Shown: positions 42,986 to 53,320, numbered from the stretch's first letter. The stretch: DNA of 64,000 bases from Clostridium cylindrosporum DSM 605 (GCF_001047375.1 NZ_LFVU01000027.1:248001-312000), one strand, 5' to 3'. Made by a program: numbers and translations. Notes: generated from the letters alone by a model not told the origin.

Positions 42986-43819
42986 ATGAATTTTTTAAAG
43001 AACAAGTTGCTAACCATAGTACTTGTTCTTTGTCTTGCATTTACTATCTTTATTGGAATATCTGCTAATAAGGGAGAAAACACAGGAATATTTCAAGAAG
43101 TTGTTACAACAGTAGTAGGACCTATACAAAAATATGTATATACAGCTGGACAGAGAATAAGTAGTATGTTTCATTATGTTACATCATTAGGAACTATTAG
43201 AGGGGAAAATGAAGACCTTAAAAAAGAAGTTGATGCATTAAATAAAAAATTAGTTGAATATGATCAATACAAAAGACAAAATGAAGATCTTAAGGCTATG
43301 ATTAACTTTAAAAATTCTAATCCTAGTCATAATTTATTAGGTGCTAAGGTGATTGGAAAAGTTGGAGATAACTGGTTTAGTACTATTATTATTGACAGAG
43401 GAAGTAATGATGGAGTAAAAAAAGGACAATGTGTTATTACTGGAACAGGGTATGTAGGTAAGGTTAAAGAGGTTTCAGGAAATACTTCAAAGGTGATGAC
43501 TTTTATAGATGAAAAAGCAAATATTCCAGTGAAGATATCATCAACAGATGAGCAAGGTGTAATATCAGGGGCTTTATCATCATCAAATGATAAGAAAGCA
43601 AAGGTTAGATATATTCCACCGGACTCAAAGGTAAAGGTAGGGGATAAAATACTTACATCCAATGTAGTTGCGAATGATAATGAATTACCTCAAGAAAATA
43701 TAATAGTTGGTACAGTAACTAAAGTAGAAGAAGAAGAGTCTAATTTTATTAAGCTTGCATACGTTAAACCAGTAGTTAATTTTTCAACTCTTGAAAATGT
43801 AATGGTTATTGTAAAGTAG
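42986..43819 (+). CDS. mreC: rod-shape determining protein MreC
   Basis: This 277-residue protein has an N-terminal membrane anchor (about 9-25), a coiled coil (about 70-110), and a beta-rich outer domain with GSNDGVKKGQCVIT. It links MreB to wall synthases outside the membrane. It lies between mreB and mreD. Confidence 0.95.
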   Translation: MNFLKNKLLTIVLVLCLAFTIFIGISANKGENTGIFQEVVTTVVGPIQKYVYTAGQRISSMFHYVTSLGTIRGENEDLKKEVDALNKKLVEYDQYKRQNEDLKAMINFKNSNPSHNLLGAKVIGKVGDNWFSTIIIDRGSNDGVKKGQCVITGTGYVGKVKEVSGNTSKVMTFIDEKANIPVKISSTDEQGVISGALSSSNDKKAKVRYIPPDSKVKVGDKILTSNVVANDNELPQENIIVGTVTKVEEEESNFIKLAYVKPVVNFSTLENVMVIVK

Positions 43820-43834
43820 GTGGTGGGTGTGCAA

Positions 43835-44344
43835 ATGTATAAAAAAATTGGATTGATAGTTTTTCTATCCATTCTAGTAAACATACTACAACAAACTATA
43901 TTCTCGAACATTAAGATCTTTGCTATAAATATGGATATTGTGCTTACATTTATTATTTGTTACTCCCTAATTAGAGAAGATGTTGAGTGTGTTATGGTAG
44001 CACTTTTATGTGGTCTTATTAGGGATAGCTTTTTTCCAGGTATATTTGGGTTAAATACTATAGTTTATTTAGTCACAGCATATATTCTTTGTCAAATTGA
44101 GAGAAAAATTTATAAAGATGCACTTCTTATACCTATGCTATCAGCCTTTGTGTTTACGGTTTTAAAGGGTATTCTATATTATGCATATTTGTATACAGCC
44201 TCAATACAATTTGAGTTTGTATCACATTTTATGTATGTGGTACCTATTGAAGCTATATTAAATTCTATTATAAGTATAATTGTATTTAGATTTGTAACAA
44301 AAATAGACACAATTAAGTTTATGCAACAGGAGTGGAAATTCTAA
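43835..44344 (+). CDS. mreD: rod-shape determining protein MreD
   Basis: This 169-residue membrane protein with about five helices contains the family-typical segment CGLIRDSFFPGIFGLNTIVY. ATG 43835 fits the AGGTGGTGG site; an upstream GTG is possible. Works with MreC and PBP2 in elongation. Confidence 0.92.
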   Translation: MYKKIGLIVFLSILVNILQQTIFSNIKIFAINMDIVLTFIICYSLIREDVECVMVALLCGLIRDSFFPGIFGLNTIVYLVTAYILCQIERKIYKDALLIPMLSAFVFTVLKGILYYAYLYTASIQFEFVSHFMYVVPIEAILNSIISIIVFRFVTKIDTIKFMQQEWKF

Positions 44345-44373
44345 TATTAGAGTACAAATAAAGGTGATATAAT

Positions 44374-46932
44374 ATGAAAAAAGAAATAACAAGAATAACA
44401 TCCTTTACAGTAGTAATTATTATGATCTTTTCCATACTTATAGCAAGGCTTTTTTACGTACAGTTATTTAAAGGGGATTATTATAAAAGTCTTGCAGAGG
44501 AAAAGGGTGAAAAGGAAATTATTAGACCTGCACCTAGAGGAGAAATTGTTGACAGGAACGGAGAAAAAATAGCAACTAGTAAACAAGGGTTTAATATAAC
44601 ATTCTCAAACTATCAAAAAAAAGGTAAAGAAAAAAAAGAGGTTTATAATGAAAGAATAAATAAAGCATTAGTTGAAACTCTTCAAATTATTACTAAAAAT
44701 GCAGATCTAGATAAGTTGAACCTTTCTGCTATTCCTATAGCAATTGAAGGGAATAATTATGTATACAACTTTACTGCAACTAGTAATACTTTACGTGCAA
44801 AACTAGAGAAAAATCTTAAGAAGGCTTATGATCTTGATAAAATAGAAGAGAAGTCAAATATAAAACTTGATGCAAAGGGTGTTATAAGAGAACTTGGAAA
44901 GAAGTATGGACTGTTAGATGAAAACACCGGTGAAAATATTTACAAGGTTTCTCAAATCGAGCTTTTGCAGTTAGTATCATTAAGAGCAGCTATTAGTAGC
45001 GTTTCCTTTTCTCAATATAAAACAGTTTATATTGCAAAAAATGTTAAAAAAGAGACTGCATTTGCTATTATGTATAAAGGCTCAGAACTTCCAGGTATCT
45101 CAAATGAGGTGGCTCCAATCAGGGAGTATCCAAATGGTGAAGTAGGGTCAGCTTTCTTAGGGTATCTTGGGAAGATTAGTGAGGATTCCGCTGAGGAATA
45201 TAAAAATCTTGGATATGATATAAATAGAGAGTTAATTGGAAGATTAGGCCTTGAAAAGTCATTGGAAAACAATAGAGACCTTGGAATAAACTTAAGAGGG
45301 GAGCCTGGAGTTAGATACGTAAATGTAGATAAGTTCGGTCAAATAACAAAGGAAACGGCAACTCTTGATCCAATTCCAGGTGATACTGTAAAAACTACAA
45401 TAGATATTAATCTTCAAAAGGTAGCAGAAGAATCACTTGATAAAACAATGGAAAGCATTAGAGGAAAGTCAAAGGGTGGAAATGCTAAAAGAGGAGCAGC
45501 TATTGTAACAGATGTTAAAACAGGAGAAATTCTTGCGCTAGCTAGTAGACCAGGGTTTGATCCTAATGTGTTTGCACAAACAGGTGCAATTGCAGATCCT
45601 GAAATATACAAAAAGTATTTTGTACCTGAGAAAAATGAGGGGGATAAGGCGGATCTTATTCCTGCACCTATGTTTAATTATGCAACTAAGGGAGCTATAC
45701 CACCGGGGTCAATACTTAAGCCATTTGTAGGGATTGCAGGCCTTGAAGAAGGAGTAGTAAATCCAAGTACAATTGTTGTGGATAAAGGTGGACCTTTCGA
45801 TAAGATAAAAGGATTTAAAGGTGCTTGTTGGATTTGGAACACGAAAAGAGGAAGTCATGGACCTGTAAATGTATCTCAGGCACTAGAGGTTTCATGTAAT
45901 ATATACTTCTTTGAAGTAGGAAGACTTTTAGGATATGAGAGATTCTCTAAATGGGCAGCTAAATTTGGTTTTGCATCGGATCCTAAAACAGGAGAAAAGC
46001 CAAAGTCAGGTATAGAGATTGAAGAGTCTCCAGGAGAAGTTGGAAGTGATGTGAAGTATAAGAAGACTAATCTTTCAATATTCTTAAATGATATATCAGA
46101 TAAGATTTCAGGTATTGAGTATGGTGGATATACTATAACAAAGGGAACTGATGAGTATAAGGCCATTCAAGATATGATTGATAAGGGGCAGTACGATAAA
46201 ACAAAACTTGAGTCAATAGGAGTTACAAATCTTAAGGCACAAAGATATATTAAGCAAAAGATTGCAGAATTTAAGAGTAATGCTAATAATGTTGGACAGC
46301 TTCTAAGTGTATCAATAGGGCAAGGGTCAACACTACTTACTCCACTACAAATGATTGGTGCACTAAATACTCTTTTAAATGATGGTAAAAGATATTCTAC
46401 TCATCTTGTTAAAGAAGTTCTTAATCCAGATGGAACAGTAAAAAGAGAAATAGCTCCAGAGCTTCTAGAAGAATTTAAAATATCCCCTGAAAATAAAGAT
46501 GCAATTCTTAAGGGGATGTCTAAGGTTACTTCAGGTGAGCATGGTACAGCGGCATCAACATTTAGAGGATTTAATATTCCAACAGGAGGAAAAACAGGTA
46601 GTGCATCTGTTCCACCTTCACAGAAAGAAAAAGGAAGAGATGCATACGGATGGTTCCTTGGTTTTGCACCATATGAGGATCCACAAATATCTGTCGTTGT
46701 TGTAATTTATGATGCAGGAAGTGGTAGTTTTTCTGCACCTGTTGCAAGGGATATATATGAACAATATTTTGGACTTAATAAAAAGGATGACAAAAAGAGT
46801 GATAATGGAGAGGTTAATAAAACAGCTCCTTTAAATGAAAGTGAAGCTGCATATCAAGGTGTACAAACCCAAGGGAATGTACAAAACGGCTCTACAAAAA
46901 AGCAAGACACAGGAAATATTAACAATAGATAA
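44374..46932 (+). CDS. mrdA: penicillin-binding protein 2, copy 1
   Basis: This 852-residue class B PBP cross-links peptidoglycan during elongation. It has an N-terminal anchor (about 10-30) and a dimerisation domain (RPAPRGEIVDRNG). The transpeptidase domain shows Ser446-x-x-Lys449 (GSILKPF), SCN and KTG at 740-742. The C-terminus is polar. It follows mreD by 29 bp. A second, very similar gene lies downstream. Confidence 0.95.
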   Translation: MKKEITRITSFTVVIIMIFSILIARLFYVQLFKGDYYKSLAEEKGEKEIIRPAPRGEIVDRNGEKIATSKQGFNITFSNYQKKGKEKKEVYNERINKALVETLQIITKNADLDKLNLSAIPIAIEGNNYVYNFTATSNTLRAKLEKNLKKAYDLDKIEEKSNIKLDAKGVIRELGKKYGLLDENTGENIYKVSQIELLQLVSLRAAISSVSFSQYKTVYIAKNVKKETAFAIMYKGSELPGISNEVAPIREYPNGEVGSAFLGYLGKISEDSAEEYKNLGYDINRELIGRLGLEKSLENNRDLGINLRGEPGVRYVNVDKFGQITKETATLDPIPGDTVKTTIDINLQKVAEESLDKTMESIRGKSKGGNAKRGAAIVTDVKTGEILALASRPGFDPNVFAQTGAIADPEIYKKYFVPEKNEGDKADLIPAPMFNYATKGAIPPGSILKPFVGIAGLEEGVVNPSTIVVDKGGPFDKIKGFKGACWIWNTKRGSHGPVNVSQALEVSCNIYFFEVGRLLGYERFSKWAAKFGFASDPKTGEKPKSGIEIEESPGEVGSDVKYKKTNLSIFLNDISDKISGIEYGGYTITKGTDEYKAIQDMIDKGQYDKTKLESIGVTNLKAQRYIKQKIAEFKSNANNVGQLLSVSIGQGSTLLTPLQMIGALNTLLNDGKRYSTHLVKEVLNPDGTVKREIAPELLEEFKISPENKDAILKGMSKVTSGEHGTAASTFRGFNIPTGGKTGSASVPPSQKEKGRDAYGWFLGFAPYEDPQISVVVVIYDAGSGSFSAPVARDIYEQYFGLNKKDDKKSDNGEVNKTAPLNESEAAYQGVQTQGNVQNGSTKKQDTGNINNR

Positions 46933-46960
46933 AAAAGGACAGTTTACTCTGTCCTTTTTT
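46931..46960 (+). terminator. terminator after first PBP2 gene
   Basis: A perfect 12-bp stem (AAAAAAGGACAG with CTGTCCTTTTTT) begins at the stop codon. It separates the two PBP2 genes into different transcripts, or limits readthrough. Confidence 0.88.
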
Positions 46961-47157
46961 TCTATTATTGTAAAAAAATGCTACATAGTATATAGTATTT
47001 GTATACATTACAAAAGCTTAGATTGTATAACGTTTATGCAAAGAATGCCTATTTAAGCGACTAAGGCTTTAAGTATTCTAAGTGAAGAAAATGCACTTGA
47101 ATTTATACAAGGAGAATGAAGGTTCTAATAAAAAGTATAAAGTAAAGGTGATATAAC

Positions 47158-49674
47158 ATGAAAAAAGAAATAACAAGAATTACATCTTTTTCGGTAGTAG
47201 TTATTATGATATTTTCAATACTAATAGCTAGACTTTTTTATGTTCAAGTAGTAAAGGGATATTATTATAAAAGTCTTGCAGAAGAAAAAGGTGAAAAAGA
47301 AATTATTAGACCTGCACCTAGAGGTGAAATCCATGATAAAAATGGCAAGAAAATAGCAATTAATGAGCAAGGATTTAATATAACTTTTTCAAACTACGTA
47401 AAAAAAGGTAAGGAGAAGAAAGATATAACAAATAAAAGAATTAACAAAGCATTAATTGAAACCATAAGAATAATTACAAAGAACTCGGATTCAGATAAGT
47501 TAAATCTATCTTCTCTTCCTATAGTACTTGAGGGAAATAATTATGTATATAATTTTACAGCAACAAGCAATACTCTTCGTGCTAAGCTTGAAAAAAACCT
47601 TAAAAAGGCATATGAGCTTGATGAAATAGAAGATGATAGAAAAACTAAGTTAGATGCAAAGGGTGTTGTAAAAGAGCTTGGAATAAAATATGGACTAATA
47701 GATGAAGGGAGTAATCAATACATCTATGAGGTTTCTAATGTAGAATTTCTACAGCTAGTATCAATAAGGGCGGCTATAAGTGATGTTTCTTATTCACAGT
47801 ATAAAACAGTTTATATTGCAAAGAATGTAAAAAAAGAAACAGCCTTTGCGATTATGCATAAAGGTTCGGAACTTCCAGGAATTTTAAGTGATGTATCTCC
47901 AATACGTAGGTATCCATATAAAGAAGTAGGTTCGGCCTTTCTGGGGTACTTAGGTAAAATAAGTGAAGAATCATCTGAGGAGTATAAAAATCTTGGATAT
48001 GATATAAATAGAGAACTAATTGGAAAATTAGGTCTTGAAAAGTCCTTAGAAAACAACAGAGACCTTGGAATAAATTTAAGAGGAGAGCCTGGAGTTAGAT
48101 ATGTAAACGTAGATAAGTTTGGTCAAATAACAAAGGAAACAGCAACTCTTGACCCAATTCCTGGAGATACTGTAAAAACAACAATAGATATCAACCTTCA
48201 AAAAGTAGCTGAAGAGTCACTTGATAGAACTATGGAAAATATTAGAGGGAAGTCAAATGGAGGTAATGCTAAAAGAGGAGTAGCTATTGTAACTGAGGTT
48301 AAAACAGGGGCAGTTCTAGCTTTAGCTAGCAGACCAGGATTTGATCCTAATGTTTTTGCACAAACAGGTGCAATTGCAGATCCTGAAATTTATAAAAAGT
48401 ATTTTGTACCGGAAAAGAATCAAGGCGATAAAGCAGATGTCATACCAGCTCCTATGTTTAATTATGCAACTAAGGGAGCGATACCTCCAGGATCCATACT
48501 TAAACCTTTTGTAGGTATTGCGGGTCTTGAGGAAGGTGTAGTTACTCCTAGTATAACTGTTTTAGATAAAGGTGGGCATTTTGATAAGGTAAAGGGCTTT
48601 GAAGGAGCTTGTTGGATTTGGAACACAAAAAGAGGAAGTCATGGGGCCCTAAATGTATCACAGGCTCTAGAGGTATCTTGTAACATCTACTTTTTTGAAG
48701 TAGGAAGGCTCCTAGGCTATGAAAGATTCTCGAAATGGGCAGCTAAGTTTGGTTTTGCATCGGATCCTATAACAGGAGAAAAGCCAAAGTCAGGAATAGA
48801 GATAGAAGAATTACCTGGAGAAGTTGGAAGTAACATTAGATTTAAGAAAACCAACATTGCTATATATTTAAATAACATAACCGATAAAATTTCTGGAATT
48901 GAGTATGGTGGTTATACGATAACTAAGGGAACAGATGAATATAGAGCAATTCAAGATATGCTGGATAAGGGCCAATATGACAAATCTAAACTTGAGGCAA
49001 TAGGAATAACTAACCCTAAGTCTCAAAGATATATTAATTTAAAGGTTTCAGAATTTAAAAAGAAAGCTAATAGGGTTGGAGAACTTTTAAATGTATCTAT
49101 AGGACAAGGATCAACGGTACTTACGCCACTACAAATGATAGGGGCATTAAATACTCTATTAAATGATGGCAAAAGATATTCTACTCATCTTGTTAAAGCC
49201 GTTCTTAACCTAGATGGAACAGTAAAAAGAGAAATTATACCAGAAGTTCTTGAAGAGTTTAAAATATCTCCTGAAAATAAAGAAGCCATATTAAAGGGTA
49301 TGTCTAAGGTTACCTCAGGTGACCATGGTACCGCTGCATCAACTTTTAAAGGGTTTAGCATAGATACGGGTGGAAAGACTGGTAGTGCATCTGTTCCAAA
49401 GCCTCTAAAAGCAAAGGGAAGAGATGCCTATGGATGGTTTCTTGGCTTTGCACCATATGACAATCCCAAAATATCTGTTGTAGTAGTAATATATGATGCA
49501 GGAAGTGGGAGTTTTGTAGCTCCTGTTGCAAAGGATATATATGAGCAGTATTTTGAATTAAATAAAAATAATAATAAAGAAACTCCATTAAATGAAAGTG
49601 AAGCTGCCTATAGAGGAGCAGAAAGAAAAGTGGGAAATGGAGAAAATTCATCTAATAATAGTGGAGAAAATTAA
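47158..49674 (+). CDS. penicillin-binding protein 2, copy 2
   Basis: This 838-residue protein is a tandem paralogue of the preceding PBP2 and matches it residue for residue over long stretches. All active-site motifs are kept (GSILKPF, EVSCN, GGKTGSAS). Differences cluster in the N-terminal non-catalytic half and the C-terminal tail. The leader AAAGGTGATATAACATG is nearly the same as in copy 1, so the duplication included the ribosome site. The two may differ in timing, for example growth versus sporulation, but that is inference. Confidence 0.93.
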   Translation: MKKEITRITSFSVVVIMIFSILIARLFYVQVVKGYYYKSLAEEKGEKEIIRPAPRGEIHDKNGKKIAINEQGFNITFSNYVKKGKEKKDITNKRINKALIETIRIITKNSDSDKLNLSSLPIVLEGNNYVYNFTATSNTLRAKLEKNLKKAYELDEIEDDRKTKLDAKGVVKELGIKYGLIDEGSNQYIYEVSNVEFLQLVSIRAAISDVSYSQYKTVYIAKNVKKETAFAIMHKGSELPGILSDVSPIRRYPYKEVGSAFLGYLGKISEESSEEYKNLGYDINRELIGKLGLEKSLENNRDLGINLRGEPGVRYVNVDKFGQITKETATLDPIPGDTVKTTIDINLQKVAEESLDRTMENIRGKSNGGNAKRGVAIVTEVKTGAVLALASRPGFDPNVFAQTGAIADPEIYKKYFVPEKNQGDKADVIPAPMFNYATKGAIPPGSILKPFVGIAGLEEGVVTPSITVLDKGGHFDKVKGFEGACWIWNTKRGSHGALNVSQALEVSCNIYFFEVGRLLGYERFSKWAAKFGFASDPITGEKPKSGIEIEELPGEVGSNIRFKKTNIAIYLNNITDKISGIEYGGYTITKGTDEYRAIQDMLDKGQYDKSKLEAIGITNPKSQRYINLKVSEFKKKANRVGELLNVSIGQGSTVLTPLQMIGALNTLLNDGKRYSTHLVKAVLNLDGTVKREIIPEVLEEFKISPENKEAILKGMSKVTSGDHGTAASTFKGFSIDTGGKTGSASVPKPLKAKGRDAYGWFLGFAPYDNPKISVVVVIYDAGSGSFVAPVAKDIYEQYFELNKNNNKETPLNESEAAYRGAERKVGNGENSSNNSGEN

Positions 49675-49928
49675 AAAATATTCTATATAAAATGTGTCTA
49701 GAAACTACAGGTTATGCTGTATATTTATGAGTGTTTTTGTAATACCTAATATATATATGTAATAGTTTAATAATTGATGTAGAGTAGATTTCCTTATAGA
49801 TAAGGTTTAAATGTATTTTTATATCATTATTTGTATGTTAAAATAAATACATATTTGTTCAAAATAAAGAAGGAAAGCCGTGCTTTTTGAAGAATAAAAA
49901 TAATATAGGGCATCTGGAGGTTAGCTAC

Positions 49929-50558
49929 ATGAGTAATGTAACTATTAAAGGGAGTAAAAATGGAATAATTATTTACATTAACTCTAATGATTTTCAACTT
50001 GTAAAACAGGATATAATAGAGAAAATTGAACGAGGAAAAAATTTCTTCATAGGTTCTGAAATATGGATTACAAATGGTGAGGCAAATTTATCCTATGAGG
50101 ATTTGAGAAGCATTAGAGATAGCTTGAAAGAGCAGTATAATATTAATGCTGATATAAAAAAAGAGTCCAAGGTAGAAGAGCCAGAAGAAAAAATTTTCCA
50201 AGGGATATATGAAGGTAGAACAAAGTTCTATAAAAGTACTATTAGGTCCGGTCAAAAGGTAAATTACGATGGGAATATTATTATTATAGGGGATGTTAAT
50301 TCAGGAGCAGAGGTTATGGCTGCTGGTAATATTATTGTGCTTGGAGTTTTAAGGGGGATAGCACATGCAGGGGCGACAGGAAATAAAAAGGCTATTGTTG
50401 CTGCATATTCATTAAAGCCAACCCAGCTTAGGATTGCAAGTCTTATTACAAGAGCGCCAGATGATGAGAAGTATTCTAAAACTAACATTCCAGAAGTAGC
50501 AAAAATTAAAGATGATATAATAATAATAGAACCTTATTTACCAAATAAGTATTTTTAA
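49929..50558 (+). CDS. minC: septum site-determining protein MinC
   Basis: This 209-residue FtsZ inhibitor has an N-terminal domain and a C-terminal beta-helix (GNIIIIGDVNSGAEVMAAGNII, with VLGVLRGIAHAGATGN). ATG 49929 is chosen because CTGGAGG lies upstream; the frame extends back to TTG 49887. It opens minCDE. Confidence 0.93.
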   Translation: MSNVTIKGSKNGIIIYINSNDFQLVKQDIIEKIERGKNFFIGSEIWITNGEANLSYEDLRSIRDSLKEQYNINADIKKESKVEEPEEKIFQGIYEGRTKFYKSTIRSGQKVNYDGNIIIIGDVNSGAEVMAAGNIIVLGVLRGIAHAGATGNKKAIVAAYSLKPTQLRIASLITRAPDDEKYSKTNIPEVAKIKDDIIIIEPYLPNKYF

Positions 50559-50586
50559 CTAAGAATCGATGTGGAGGGATATTAAA

Positions 50587-51384
50587 ATGGGAGTTGCCAT
50601 AGTTATAACTTCAGGAAAAGGTGGAGTAGGTAAAACTACAACTACAGCTAATATTGGAACAGCACTAGCTATGATGGGTAAAAAAGTCGTAGTTATAGAT
50701 GCAGATATAGGGCTTAGAAATCTTGACCTGCTTTTAGGACTTGAAAATAGAATAGTATATAATCTTGTAGACGTAGTTGAAGGAACCTGTAGATTAAAGC
50801 AAGCATTAATTAAAGATAAAAGATTTGATAATATGTTCTTACTTCCAACTGCTCAAACAAAGGATAAAACCGCAGTAAATCCTAGTCAAATGCAAAAGCT
50901 TGTTAATGGATTAAAGGAAGAGTATGATTATGTAATTATTGACTGTCCAGCTGGGATAGAGCATGGATTTGAAAATGCAGTTGCAGGCGCTGATAGAGCA
51001 ATTATAGTAACTACTCCAGAAGTATCAGCTGTAAGAGATGCTGATAGAATAATAGGAAAACTTGAAGCTAAGGGACTAGAAAATCATGAGCTAATAGTAA
51101 ATAGAATAAAACACGAAATGACACTTAAAGGTGAAATGCTTAATATAGATGATATGACAGATATACTAGCTATTAAGCTTCTAGGGATAGTTCCTGATGA
51201 TGAAAAGATAGTAATGTCTACTAACAGGGGAGAACCTACTGTAATGGATAATGATTCTAGAGCAGGGCAAGCTTATAGAAACATTGCAAAGAGAATAACT
51301 GGAGAAGAAGTACCACTTTTAAATCTTGAAGAGGAACATGTAGGCTTCTTTACAGCAGTAAAAAGGTTATTTGGAAAAAGATAA
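50587..51384 (+). CDS. minD: septum site-determining ATPase MinD
   Basis: This 265-residue membrane-binding ATPase has the deviant Walker A GKGGVGKTT, DADIGLRNLDLLLG, and a C-terminal amphipathic helix (FFTAVKRLFGKR). It recruits MinC to the membrane. ATG 50587 is preferred to 50569, which lies upstream of the GGAGGG site. Confidence 0.96.
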   Translation: MGVAIVITSGKGGVGKTTTTANIGTALAMMGKKVVVIDADIGLRNLDLLLGLENRIVYNLVDVVEGTCRLKQALIKDKRFDNMFLLPTAQTKDKTAVNPSQMQKLVNGLKEEYDYVIIDCPAGIEHGFENAVAGADRAIIVTTPEVSAVRDADRIIGKLEAKGLENHELIVNRIKHEMTLKGEMLNIDDMTDILAIKLLGIVPDDEKIVMSTNRGEPTVMDNDSRAGQAYRNIAKRITGEEVPLLNLEEEHVGFFTAVKRLFGKR

Positions 51385-51396
51385 GGAGGGGTATAA

Positions 51397-51669
51397 ATGG
51401 ATTTGTTTAAGATTTTCGGAAGAGAAAAACCTTCTAAAGATGTAGCCAAGGAGAGATTAAAGCTAATATTAATACATGATAGAGCTAATGTTTCACCACA
51501 ATTTTTAGAGATGGTTAAGGGAGATATTATAAAAGTAATATCTGACTACGCTGAAATAGATGAAAAAGGGCTAGAGATTAAACTTACTAGAACAGATGCA
51601 GATTCAGCAGATTCACCTGCCCTTGTTGCGAATATACCAATAAAGAAAATGAAAGATATAGGTAGATAA
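51397..51669 (+). CDS. minE: MinE topological specificity factor
   Basis: This 90-residue protein shows the anti-MinCD segment (AKERLKLILIHDRANVSPQF) and a C-terminal dimer domain. It stimulates MinD ATPase. It lies 12 bp after minD, with AAGGAGGGG before ATG. Confidence 0.95.
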   Translation: MDLFKIFGREKPSKDVAKERLKLILIHDRANVSPQFLEMVKGDIIKVISDYAEIDEKGLEIKLTRTDADSADSPALVANIPIKKMKDIGR

Positions 51670-51676
51670 ATACATA

Positions 51677-51707
51677 AAAAGATAGGAATGATATTCCTAT
51701 CTTTTTT
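51677..51707 (+). terminator. terminator of minCDE
   Basis: GATAGGAAT pairs with ATTCCTATC, flanked by A and T runs. Confidence 0.85.
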
Positions 51708-51782
51708 AATGTAAAAATTAATTTAAGTATGGTATAATCATTAATGTTAATGGAGATAATACAAACTTAGAGGTGCTTGGAA

Positions 51783-52892
51783 ATGTTTGATAAAAATAGA
51801 ATTCTAAAACATATTGATTATGGAATAGTTTTTAGTGCTTTTGCACTTATACTAACAGGACTTATGACTATTAGTAGTGCAACTCATGCATTTAGTGATG
51901 GTGGAAGTATGAAAAATCTATTGATGCAGATTGCCTTTACAGTTGTATCCCTAATAATTGCAATTTTTATAATTAGCATAGATTATAATACAATAGGTGG
52001 TTACTATAAAATCTTTTATGTATGTGGAGTACTAGGCCTACTTGCAGTATTATTATTTGGGAAAACAGTAAATGGGGCCAAGGCATGGCTAGGAGTAGGA
52101 CCTATGGGTATACAGCCAGCTGAATTATTCAAAGTTATCATGATTATAGTTGTTGCTAAGGTTTTAGAGGAAATGGATAATATTAATACCATTAAGAACT
52201 TAGGGAAGATTGCCGGAGTTGTTCTTTTACCAATGATTCTTATCCAGCTTCAACCGGATACGGGAACAAATCTTATCTTTGCGGTTACTATATTTGGTAT
52301 GATATTTTATGCAGGTCTTGATAAAAGGATTATTTATACTGGATTTGGAACAGCAGTAGTTGGAGTACTTGCAGTGTGGTTTCTTGATGTACTAGCAGAC
52401 TATCAAAAAAGAAGGGTACTTGTATTTTTAAACCCAGAGCTTGATATGTCAGGTTCAGGTTATAATGCACATATAGCAAAGACTGCAATCGGTGCAGGGC
52501 AGTTTTTTGGTTCAGGCCTTTATGGTGGGGCAATGACTGAGGGTAATTTTATTCCAGAGCTTCATACGGATTTCATATTTAGTGTGTTTGCAGAGGAATG
52601 GGGATTCCTCGGTGCAATGGTTCTTTTGGCACTTTATTTTAATATTATTTGGAGAGGGATAAAGATTGCCAGGGACTCTAAGGATAAATTTGGGACATAC
52701 ATAGTAGTTGGAGTACTATCAATGTTAACATTCCAAATACTACAAAATATAGGGATGGACTTAGGGCTTATGCCTATAACAGGAATTCCACTACCTTTCA
52801 TGAGCTATGGTGGAAGTTCACTTATGACAACAATAATATCCTTAGCTTTAGTTGTAAATGTCGGAATAAGAAAGAAAAAGATAAATTTTTAA
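51783..52892 (+). CDS. rodA: RodA-type SEDS peptidoglycan polymerase
   Basis: This 369-residue protein with about ten helices is a SEDS glycosyltransferase that polymerises lipid II with a class B PBP. Motifs are ILIQLQPDTGTNLIF, FIPELHTDFIFSVFAEEWGF and LPFMSYGGSS. ATG 51783 follows AGAGGTG; TTG 51777 is less likely. The partner is probably one of the two PBP2 proteins upstream. Confidence 0.92.
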   Translation: MFDKNRILKHIDYGIVFSAFALILTGLMTISSATHAFSDGGSMKNLLMQIAFTVVSLIIAIFIISIDYNTIGGYYKIFYVCGVLGLLAVLLFGKTVNGAKAWLGVGPMGIQPAELFKVIMIIVVAKVLEEMDNINTIKNLGKIAGVVLLPMILIQLQPDTGTNLIFAVTIFGMIFYAGLDKRIIYTGFGTAVVGVLAVWFLDVLADYQKRRVLVFLNPELDMSGSGYNAHIAKTAIGAGQFFGSGLYGGAMTEGNFIPELHTDFIFSVFAEEWGFLGAMVLLALYFNIIWRGIKIARDSKDKFGTYIVVGVLSMLTFQILQNIGMDLGLMPITGIPLPFMSYGGSSLMTTIISLALVVNVGIRKKKINF

Positions 52893-52905
52893 AGTTTAAA
52901 TATAA

Positions 52906-52945
52906 AACAGGATAAGTCTAATTCATTTAGGCTTATCCTGTTTTT
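52906..52945 (+). terminator. terminator of rodA
   Basis: AACAGGATAAG pairs with CTTATCCTGTT, followed by TTTTA. Confidence 0.85.
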
Positions 52946-53019
52946 ATTTTATATTTAAAGTACTATATGTAGTCCTAAAGAATATATATTAATTGGAAGT
53001 ATTTTTAGGAGGAATATAA

Positions 53020-53304
53020 ATGAATTATGGACCAAGGATAGGAAGTGGGCTAGGTAATCCCCCTAATAAAAAAGAGGTTAGCTACATAGGTAAACTCTCA
53101 AGGCAACTAACAGGAGTACTAGTCATAATACTCGTGCTAATGCTTTTTAAGTATACAAAAACAGGAATAGGTGAAAATGTTAATCAGTTTGTAAAGAATA
53201 ATTTCTATAAAGACTATAGTACAGTGGCTACTAAGGCATTTGAAAAGTACTCTCCAGAAGTTAAAGAAGTTGTTGAAACTTTTGTAAAAAATGTAGAGAA
53301 GTAA
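53020..53304 (+). CDS. shortened SpoIVFA-like membrane protein
   Basis: This 94-residue protein has one membrane segment (QLTGVLVIILVLMLFKYT, about 29-46) and a short outer part. Its place directly before spoIVFB and its N-terminal layout match SpoIVFA-like proteins, which usually continue into an M23 (LytM) domain. That domain is absent; the next gene starts 16 bp later. It may still regulate SpoIVFB through its membrane part, or be a remnant. Ribosome site and frame are intact. Confidence 0.6.
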   Translation: MNYGPRIGSGLGNPPNKKEVSYIGKLSRQLTGVLVIILVLMLFKYTKTGIGENVNQFVKNNFYKDYSTVATKAFEKYSPEVKEVVETFVKNVEK

Positions 53305-53320
53305 TTTTTAAGGAGAGTAT

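Noticed and set aside
44374-49674. Assembly error duplicating the PBP2 gene
   Set aside because: The copies differ at many codons and in their tails, and different spacers follow them, so they are true paralogues.
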